A stretch of 64,000 nucleotides of DNA, taken from Lysobacter sp. Its GTDB lineage: Bacteria > Pseudomonadota > Gammaproteobacteria > Xanthomonadales > Xanthomonadaceae. The notes beneath the pieces were generated by a model. That model saw only the letters and a list, made by a program, of their open reading frames with translations, was not told the origin of the DNA and made no database searches. Shown piece by piece: positions 58,173 to 64,000 of this stretch (position 1 is its first letter; each line of letters begins with the position of its first letter). Both the position numbers and the translations under genes were made by a program. The stretch is taken from positions 62,001-126,000 of the forward strand of contig JAHCAU010000013.1 in assembly GCA_019634715.1 (NCBI GenBank), given 5' to 3'.

Positions 58173-59833
58173 TCGTCCTTCCAGTCCTGCAGCCGGTATT
58201 CGCCCTGCGCGCGCAGCTCGCCGCGCCAGGGATCGAACGCGCGCACTTCGATGCGATGCACTCCGGCCGCCAGGTCCGTCGGCAGGTCCGCGCGCCACAG
58301 GTGCGGCGAGGGCTTGGCCTCCGGCGAGCGGTCGTAGCCGCGCAGCGCCTCGGCATCGGCGTCGAGCACGTTCTCGCGCAGCAGGCGCGGATCGGGCGCG
58401 AGCACGCGACGCATCGGCCGCCACTCGCCCTCGTCGATGCGGACCTCGACGCGGCTGTCGGCCTGGCCCATGTAGACGTTCGCGTACACGCCGAACGCGG
58501 GATACGCACCGCGGCGCAGCACCTTCGGCGCGGACAGGCCGATGCCGGTGTCGTCGGCATCGCGCGCGACGTGCCAGGCCAGCGCGTAGCGACCGCCACG
58601 CTCGATGCGCAGGCTGGCGTAGCCGTTCGGCGTGCCGTCGGCCATGGTGCTGTCCGGGATGCCGGCCGCATCCGGCGCACCGGTCCAGAACGCGCCGCAG
58701 GCGGCGCCGACGTTGTATTCGTGCAGCGGCGTCGCGCCCTGCCAGCCGGTGCGGGCTTCGTGCCGCCAGTGGCGCTGGCCGTGGTTGTGGCCGCTGAGCA
58801 GCAGCACGTGCGGGAAGTCGCGGAGCAGCGCGAACAGGCGCGCGCGGTCGGCGTCGCGGAAGGTGTCCTTGTCCTCCGGCTCGAACAGCGGGATGTGCAC
58901 GGCGATCACCAGCAGCCGGTCCTTCGGCACGCGCGGCAAGTAGGCTTCGAGGAAGGCGAACTGGTCCTCGCGGAAGCCGCCGATGTAGGCCGGGCGCTGC
59001 CCGGGCTGGTGGATCACGTCGTCCAGGCCGATGAACACGGCCTCGTCTTCCTCCCAGGCGAAGGTGTCCGGCCCGTAGACCTCGCGGAAGCTGCGCAGCG
59101 CATCCTCGTCGTGCGCGGCATCAAGGTCCATGTCGTGGTTGCCGGCGATGTGCAGCCAGGGAATGCCGATGCGGCGGGTCTCGGCGTTGAGCGCGGGATA
59201 CAGGTCCAGGGCGTCGTCGGCGATGTCGCCGAGGCTCAGGCCCAGCTCTGGAAGAGCATGTCCGGGGCGCGCCATGCGCGCCGGCTCGGCCAGCACGCTG
59301 TCGACGATGTCGCGGGCGTAGTAGCCGACATCGACGCGGGATTTCACCTGCGGATCGGCGAACACCCGGACCTCCAGCCGGCCGTCGCCACGCGGCGCAC
59401 GGCGCAGGCCGATGTCGAACGGGCCGTCCGCCGCGGAGCGGATGCCGCCGTAGCGCAGGGCCGGCGCCGCCGCCTGCGGGACATGCCGCCAGGCGCCCGG
59501 TGCGGCCGGGTCGCCGCTGGCGAATCGCCAGCCGGCGGGCTTGATCGCGAACACCGTCTGCCCGGGCTCGACGTCGATGCGATACCGGCCGTCGCGATCG
59601 CTGAGCACCAGCGCGCGCCCGTTCGAGACCGCGACGCCGGGAATTCCCAACTCGCCACGGTCGCGGCGGCCATCGCCGTCGCGGTCCTCGTAGACCGTTC
59701 CGGCCACGGTCCCCGCGGGATTCGGCACGGCCGTGGCCGCCGACGGACCGGCCCATGCGACCGCAGTCGCGAGCAGGCAGGCCGACCAGACCACCGGCAC
59801 GCACCACGGCCTCGCGATGACGACACCTCTCAT
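58169..59833 (-). CDS. Exported calcineurin-like metallophosphoesterase with N-terminal SdrD-B-like domain
   Basis: A 554-residue exported phosphoesterase. Signal peptide or anchor near the start (VPVVWSACLLATAVAWAG). Residues ~45–95 resemble an SdrD-B/carboxypeptidase regulatory-like domain (GTVYEDRDGDGRRDRGELG then GIPGVAV). The catalytic domain shows FADPQVK (where the first motif DxH has Gln), LSLGDIADD, AGNHDMD, AVHIPLFE and SGHNHGQRH. The metal sites are therefore mostly present. A C-terminal beta domain follows (~450–554). ATG 59833 has AGGAGG just upstream. It belongs to a class of bacterial surface phosphoesterases (C-terminal and N-terminal calcineurin regions). Substrate unknown. 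Confidence 0.9.
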   Translation of the reverse strand: MRGVVIARPWCVPVVWSACLLATAVAWAGPSAATAVPNPAGTVAGTVYEDRDGDGRRDRGELGIPGVAVSNGRALVLSDRDGRYRIDVEPGQTVFAIKPAGWRFASGDPAAPGAWRHVPQAAAPALRYGGIRSAADGPFDIGLRRAPRGDGRLEVRVFADPQVKSRVDVGYYARDIVDSVLAEPARMARPGHALPELGLSLGDIADDALDLYPALNAETRRIGIPWLHIAGNHDMDLDAAHDEDALRSFREVYGPDTFAWEEDEAVFIGLDDVIHQPGQRPAYIGGFREDQFAFLEAYLPRVPKDRLLVIAVHIPLFEPEDKDTFRDADRARLFALLRDFPHVLLLSGHNHGQRHWRHEARTGWQGATPLHEYNVGAACGAFWTGAPDAAGIPDSTMADGTPNGYASLRIERGGRYALAWHVARDADDTGIGLSAPKVLRRGAYPAFGVYANVYMGQADSRVEVRIDEGEWRPMRRVLAPDPRLLRENVLDADAEALRGYDRSPEAKPSPHLWRADLPTDLAAGVHRIEVRAFDPWRGELRAQGEYRLQDWKDE

Positions 59834-60012
59834 GCACCCTCCTCCCGCCGCGTTCGACGACCGGCGGATAGTATGCCGGCCCGCCCCGACCGGCCGACGA
59901 ATGCCGCAAGGGTGACGCGGGCACGGAATCCGACGCCCGGCGTGGCACGGATGGTGCCAAATCGATGTGCAGGCACTACCATCGCCCGAGGTTCCGGGGT
60001 CAGGGGAGACGC

Positions 60013-61842
60013 ATGCAGTTCCGAGGCATCTGGCGGTGCGCGGTCGCCTTGCTGCTCTGTGCCCTGTTCGCACCGGTGGCGCTGGCCCGGCAGGACTCGA
60101 TGGTGCTGCCGCCCGGGCTGAACTCGACCTCGCTGGCAGCGCACACCGGCTATCGCCACGACAGCACCGGCAGCGACACCCCCGAGGACGCCTTCCGGCG
60201 CGCGCAGGGCGGGCAGTTCGCGCCGCTGCCCGGCGGCAAATCCAACTTCGGCTTCGAACGCGGCGCCTACTGGTTCCACATCCGCCTGCTCAACGACAAC
60301 CCGCGCGAACCGCGCTGGATGCTGGTGCAGCGCTACGCGCTGAGCGACCGCATCGATGTCTACGCCCGCTATCCCGACGGCCGCATCTCGCACCAGGCCA
60401 GCGGCGACTACCTGCCGTTCTCCTCGCGCAGCATTCCCTACCGCCACCCCAACTTCCAGCTCGAACTGCCGGTCGGCCAGCCGGTGGACCTGCTGGTGCG
60501 CGTGGAAAGCCAGAGTTCGATGCAGGTGCCGCTGGACCTGTACACCCCGGCCGCGTTCACCTCGCTGTCGCGCGACAACCAGTTCGTGATGGGCGTGTAC
60601 TACGGCATCCTGCTGGCGCTGTTCGTCTACAACCTGGTGCTGTGGCTGAGCCTGCGCGACGCCAGCTACGCCTGGTACCTGATGCACATCACCGCGTTCG
60701 GCCTGGTGCTGTTCACGCTGAACGGGTTCGCGTTCGAATACCTGTGGCCGAACTGGACCTGGATGGCCAATGTGGCGGTGCCGCTGACCATCTGCCTGGC
60801 GCTGATCGCGATGCAGCAGTTCACGCGCATCTTCCTGGAACTGCCCCGGCGCTTCCCGCTGGGCAATCGCGGCAGTCTGTTCCTCATCGTCGTGTTCTCG
60901 GCGCTCGGCATTGCGTCGCTGGTACTGCCCTACCGCGTGGTCACGCCCTGGGCGACCAGCGCGGTGATCCTCAGCGTGCTGTGGGTGGCGATCTCCAGCA
61001 TCGTGGTGCTGCGCACCGGCTACGGTCCGGCGCGCCTGTTCCTGCTGGCGTGGTCGCTGTTCCTGGCCGGCACCGCCGCCATCGCCGCGCTCGCCTTCGG
61101 CCTGGTGCCGAAGAACATGGTCACCGAGTACGGCGTGCAGATCGGCTCGGCGCTGGAGATGCTGCTGCTGTCGATCGCGCTGAGCTATCGCTACGCCTCG
61201 CTGCGCAACGAGAACGAGCGCATCGCCGCCGAGGCCAACATGCAGCTCGAACGCAAGGTCGCGCAGCGCACCCAGGAAGTGCGCAGCGCGCTCATGCAGC
61301 TGGAGGACGCGCACCGCCGCCTGCGCGATTCCAGCCGCCGCGACGGCCTCACCGGCCTGTACAACCGCACCCATTTTCACGAGACCTTCGAGCGCCTGCT
61401 CGAGGAAGGCCGCAACGACCGCCGCCCGGTGTCGCTGCTGATGATCGATCTCGACCACTTCAAGTCGATCAACGACAAGTACGGGCACCTCGTCGGCGAC
61501 GACTGCCTGCGCTGGGCCGCGCAGCGCATCGGCCAGTCCCTGCGCGCGCAGGAATCGTCGCTGCTGGCGCGTTTCGGCGGCGAGGAATTCGTGGTGGTGC
61601 TGCCCGACCACGACCTGCGCGCGGCGGTGAACGTCGCCGAAGCGCTGCGCCGCAAGCTGGTCGAGGAACCCTGCGTCAGCGGCGCCTACAAGCTGCGCGT
61701 GTCCGCCAGCATCGGCGTGCACACCATCGATGTCGGCAAGGACGTGGATTCGGACACCGCGCTGTCGGTCGCCGACCAGGCGCTGTACAGCGCGAAGGCC
61801 AACGGCCGCGACTGCGTCAGGACGTCGATCACGGCGGCTTGA
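60013..61842 (+). CDS. 7TMR-DISM sensor diguanylate cyclase
   Basis: A 609-residue membrane receptor making c-di-GMP. Signal peptide at 1–25. The periplasmic part (~30–190) is a 7TMR-DISMED2-like ligand domain (GAYWFHIRLLND, LLVRVESQSSMQVPLDLYT). Seven transmembrane helices follow (~195–410, beginning GVYYGILLALFVYNLVLWLSL quoted in part). A coiled coil (~415–455) links to the GGDEF domain with an intact GGEEF at 522–526 and LDHFKSINDKYGH. No EAL domain. An inhibitory site RxxD is not clear near ARFGGEE. ATG 60013 follows GGGGAGAC. It would respond to an outside ligand, likely a carbohydrate by family. Confidence 0.93.
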   Translation: MQFRGIWRCAVALLLCALFAPVALARQDSMVLPPGLNSTSLAAHTGYRHDSTGSDTPEDAFRRAQGGQFAPLPGGKSNFGFERGAYWFHIRLLNDNPREPRWMLVQRYALSDRIDVYARYPDGRISHQASGDYLPFSSRSIPYRHPNFQLELPVGQPVDLLVRVESQSSMQVPLDLYTPAAFTSLSRDNQFVMGVYYGILLALFVYNLVLWLSLRDASYAWYLMHITAFGLVLFTLNGFAFEYLWPNWTWMANVAVPLTICLALIAMQQFTRIFLELPRRFPLGNRGSLFLIVVFSALGIASLVLPYRVVTPWATSAVILSVLWVAISSIVVLRTGYGPARLFLLAWSLFLAGTAAIAALAFGLVPKNMVTEYGVQIGSALEMLLLSIALSYRYASLRNENERIAAEANMQLERKVAQRTQEVRSALMQLEDAHRRLRDSSRRDGLTGLYNRTHFHETFERLLEEGRNDRRPVSLLMIDLDHFKSINDKYGHLVGDDCLRWAAQRIGQSLRAQESSLLARFGGEEFVVVLPDHDLRAAVNVAEALRRKLVEEPCVSGAYKLRVSASIGVHTIDVGKDVDSDTALSVADQALYSAKANGRDCVRTSITAA

Positions 61843-61847
61843 GGGCT

Positions 61848-61911
61848 GTCGCGACTTGCGTCGCTCCTACAGGGGCAAAATCGCTTTTGCAGGAGCGACG
61901 CAAGTCGCGAC
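61848..61911. repeat. REP-like inverted repeat, family D
   Basis: Two 24-bp arms (GTCGCGACTTGCGTCGCTCC and its complement) with a 16-base spacer, directly after the GGDEF gene stop; likely also a transcript end. Only one doublet in this window. Confidence 0.85.
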
Positions 61912-61990
61912 GGACCTCCGGAAACCCAAAGAAGAAAGCCGGCACGACAGCGTCGCACCGGCCTTGATCGTGCAGGCAACCCTCGGGGCA

Positions 61991-62638
61991 TCACGCGCCC
62001 GGCAGCGGCGGCGGCGCGCCCGGCGTGGTGATGTTGTGGATGTAGCGCTCGAACACGCGGGTGTAGTCGCGGGTGGTGTGGCGGTCCAGCACGGCGGCAT
62101 TGAGGTTGTCGAGCACGGCGTTGAAGTGGCCGACCACCGCGGCTTCTCCGGCGAGGTTGTTGAGCTTGAGCATGCCGCCCATCGCGTCGAGCGTGCGCAC
62201 CGCGTTCTCGCGCGAGACGTTGTCGCGGGCCTGCTGGCGGCCGATCGCGATCAGCGCCTTGTAGATGTCCTTCAGCTGCTCGATGAAGTTCTTCTTGATG
62301 TCGATGCTGAACGCGGATTCGCCGATCGAGAACTTCAGCTCGACGTCCATGTCCAGGGTGCCGGCGGTTTCGATGGCGACATAGCCGACGCGCTGGTTGG
62401 CGTATTCGTAGCGCTTGATCATGCGCTTGCTGGACACGGCCGAATCGCCGTCGACGTGGATCAGGGCGAGATTGGTGAAGCAGTACTCGTCCTTCTTCGA
62501 CTTGATGAGGAAGAAGATCTTCTCGCCGTCTTCGTGGAACAGGTAGTCGTCGGCATCGACCTTGTCGTAATCGGCCGGGGAGATGATGACGCCGATGTCG
62601 CTGATGCCGAGGGCCTCGGCGGCGAGTCTCTTGAACAC
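61991..62638 (-). CDS. Bacterial PH domain protein (YvbH-like)
   Basis: A 215-residue protein with a bacterial pleckstrin-homology domain followed by a helical oligomerisation region. It matches the YvbH pattern: FKRLAAEALGISDIGVII, SPADYDKVDADDYLFHEDGE, KIFFLIKSKKDEYCFTNLAL, IHVDGDSAVSSKRMIKRYEY, then FSIDIKKNFIEQLKDIYKAL. Start GTG 62638 is preceded by AGGAG at about 7 bases; the frame extends 20 codons upstream without conserved residues. Possibly acts at membranes; function unknown. Stand-alone, between the GGDEF gene and hisIE. Confidence 0.85.
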   Translation of the reverse strand: MFKRLAAEALGISDIGVIISPADYDKVDADDYLFHEDGEKIFFLIKSKKDEYCFTNLALIHVDGDSAVSSKRMIKRYEYANQRVGYVAIETAGTLDMDVELKFSIGESAFSIDIKKNFIEQLKDIYKALIAIGRQQARDNVSRENAVRTLDAMGGMLKLNNLAGEAAVVGHFNAVLDNLNAAVLDRHTTRDYTRVFERYIHNITTPGAPPPLPGA

Positions 62639-62798
62639 GCGGAACTCCTTGAAGGGGATGGATGCCGACAGTGCGGCGGGCGAGCCGCAATCTAGCAAAG
62701 CCCGGTGACGCCCGCTGCCATGACCGATGGCCTATCGGGTTGCGCCGCCCCATCCCCAATCCCGGCCTTCCCGGACCGGGCCGAACGGTCGCGCCGGC

Positions 62799-63431
62799 TC
62801 AGCGCTGCCGCTGCTCCAGCACCTTCAGGGCATCGGCCAGCGACAGCCCGCGTGCCTGCAGCAGCACGACCAGGTGGTACAGCAGGTCGGCGGCCTCGCC
62901 GAGCAACGGGCCATCCTCCTCGACCACCGCCGCCAGCGCGGTTTCCAGCCCTTCTTCGCCCACCTTCTGGGCGATGCGCTTGACCCCGGCCTCGAACAGT
63001 GTCGTGGTGTAGCTGCCCGGCGGGCGCTCGGCGTCGCGCCTGCGGATCAGTGCCTGCAGCGCGCCGAGCACGTCGCCGGGCGCGGACGGGAAGCAACTGG
63101 TCGTGCCCAGATGGCAGGTCGGCCCGCGCGGGCGCGCCTGCACCAGCAGCGTGTCGCGGTCGCAGTCGGCCTCGATCGCCGTCATCTCCAGCACGTTGCC
63201 GCTGCTCTCGCCCTTGGTCCACAGGCGCTGCTTGCTGCGGCTGTAGAAGGTGACATGGCCGCTGTCGAGCGTGACCCGCAGCGCCTCGCGGTTCACGTAG
63301 CCGACCATCAGCACGCGGCGCGTGTCGGCATCCTGCACGACCACCGGCAGCAGGCCGTCCTGCTTGCCCCAGGCCAGGGTGTCGGCGTCCAGCGCCGCGT
63401 CGATCCTGATGTCGTTCCTGTGTTCCTTCAC
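62799..63431 (-). CDS. hisIE: Bifunctional phosphoribosyl-AMP cyclohydrolase / phosphoribosyl-ATP pyrophosphatase
   Basis: Steps two and three of histidine synthesis in one chain. The N-terminal cyclohydrolase half (~1–115): DADTRRVLMVGYVNREALRV, SRSKQRLWTKGESSGN, EADCDRDTLLVQARP and PTCHLGTTSCF with zinc Cys/His residues. The C-terminal pyrophosphatase half (~120–205): RPPGSYTTTLFEAGVKRIAQ, KVGEEGLETALAAV and EAADLLYHLVVLL. GTG start at 63431 overlaps the hisF stop, so translation is coupled. The order hisF–hisIE matches the conserved his operon end. Confidence 0.97.
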   Translation of the reverse strand: MKEHRNDIRIDAALDADTLAWGKQDGLLPVVVQDADTRRVLMVGYVNREALRVTLDSGHVTFYSRSKQRLWTKGESSGNVLEMTAIEADCDRDTLLVQARPRGPTCHLGTTSCFPSAPGDVLGALQALIRRRDAERPPGSYTTTLFEAGVKRIAQKVGEEGLETALAAVVEEDGPLLGEAADLLYHLVVLLQARGLSLADALKVLEQRQR

Positions 63432-64000
63432 CGTCTCACCTCGATGCCCGCGGCATCCAGTTCGCGCTTGAGGTCCGGGATCGCGATCGCCCCGGAATGG
63501 AAGACGCTGGCGGCCAGCGCTGCGTCGACGTCGGCCTCGCGGAACGCGTCGATGAAATGCTGCACCGTGCCCGCGCCGCCGGAGGCAACCAATGGCACGC
63601 GGCAGATCGCGCGCACCGCCTTGAGTTGTTCGATGTCGTAGCCCTTGCGCACGCCGTCGCTGTCCATGCAGTTGAGAACGAACTCGCCGGCACCGAGGTC
63701 CTGGGCTTCGCGGACCCAGTCCAGCGTGGCCTTGCCCGGCGCCTTCGTGCGGTTCGGGTCGCCGGTATGGCTGCGCACGCGCCAGACGCCGTCGGCGTCG
63801 CGCACCGAATCGATGCCGACCACCACGCACTGGCTGCCGTAGGCGTCGGCGATCTCGGCGATCAGCGCCGGACGCTCCAGCGCAGGCGTGTTGATCGATA
63901 CCTTGTCGGCGCCGGCCAGCAGCACCGCGCGCGCGACGTCGACGCTGCGGATGCCGCCGGCGACGCAGAACGGGATGTCGATTTCGGACGCGACACGCTC
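63428..64000 (-). CDS. hisF: Imidazole glycerol phosphate synthase subunit HisF (5' part missing)
   Basis: Cyclase subunit of the HisFH enzyme that makes imidazole glycerol phosphate and AICAR. The visible C-terminal 190 residues include IPFCVAGGIRSVDVARAVLL, GADKVSINTPAL, QCVVVGIDSVRD, FVLNCMDSDGVRKGYDIEQL with the catalytic Asp in the latter, VPLVASGGAGTVQHFIDAF and AASVFHSGAIAIPDLK. About 65 residues lie beyond the edge at 64000. The stop overlaps hisIE. Part of a his operon coming from the right. Confidence 0.96.
   Translation of the reverse strand, partial: ERVASEIDIPFCVAGGIRSVDVARAVLLAGADKVSINTPALERPALIAEIADAYGSQCVVVGIDSVRDADGVWRVRSHTGDPNRTKAPGKATLDWVREAQDLGAGEFVLNCMDSDGVRKGYDIEQLKAVRAICRVPLVASGGAGTVQHFIDAFREADVDAALAASVFHSGAIAIPDLKRELDAAGIEVRR

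Noticed and set aside
1..64000. tRNA, rRNA, integrase or prophage genes
   Set aside because: Looked for cloverleaf-like sequences, conserved rRNA segments and typical phage proteins on both strands by eye; found none, though a tRNA could be missed without a covariance search.

Overview
The window is about 68% GC, gene-dense bacterial chromosome. Synteny, protein families and repeats point to the Xanthomonadaceae/Lysobacteraceae (Lysobacter/Luteimonas/Xanthomonas-like Gammaproteobacteria). The strongest indicators are proteins ending in the XVIPCD signal of the Xanthomonadales antibacterial type IV secretion system, the pepP–ygfB / zapA–ssrS–ygfA block, and many intergenic REP-like inverted repeats. 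I cannot fix the genus. No rRNA, tRNA, CRISPR array, complete insertion sequence or prophage was seen.

Layout. 1–8.1 kb: 5' part of gpmI, a TVNG-repeat secreted protein, an M28 lipoprotein peptidase, a small protein of unknown role, a stand-alone transhydrogenase domain I gene (pntAA-like) and a DUF1631 protein. 8.2–10.3 kb: a coupled cluster of nitroreductase, 5'-3' exonuclease and NUDIX hydrolase. 10.8–14.7 kb: a two-gene unit of 2-keto-acid decarboxylase and FAD amine oxidase. 14.9–22.1 kb: housekeeping block (pepP, UPF0149, a PAS-GGDEF-EAL protein, a coiled-coil protein, zapA, 6S RNA, ygfA, EVE protein, rpiA). 22.3–28 kb: accessory stretch with a Y-family polymerase, GNAT, small unknown genes, a frameshifted RAYT transposase and a low-GC gene. 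28–37.5 kb: pepQ, PilZ + second DUF1631 protein, hemW, rdgB, VOC protein, rph, yicC, gmk. 37.6–42.0 kb: an effector–immunity island for the antibacterial T4SS. 42.4–52.4 kb: SDR dehydrogenase, efpL, NUDIX and four transporters (NhaC, NSS, APC, AGCS), then a HiPIP. 52.5–57.4 kb: class II aldolase, methionine salvage genes mtnB, mtnD, mtnC with a low-GC insert between mtnD and mtnC, and a C13-like peptidase. 57.6–64 kb: YdeI-like protein, phosphoesterase, a 7TMR-DISM GGDEF protein, a bacterial PH-domain protein, hisIE and the end of hisF.

Themes. The most striking region is 37.6–42.0 kb: a 797-residue effector with M23-like, lysozyme-like and two peptidoglycan-binding modules plus XVIPCD, a lipoprotein that looks like the periplasmic immunity protein, and a second XVIPCD protein with a lysozyme-like domain. 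Their XVIPCDs share a nearly identical segment. The secretion machine itself is not in the window. c-di-GMP signalling is well represented (GGDEF-EAL, GGDEF, PilZ). At least five REP-like repeat families fill intergenic spaces; one family occurs five times as inverted doublets, and its arms resemble the hairpins flanking the broken RAYT gene. Two low-GC patches (about 27.25–27.95 and 54.76–55.75 kb) look recently acquired; the second has given MtnD a foreign C-terminal tail.
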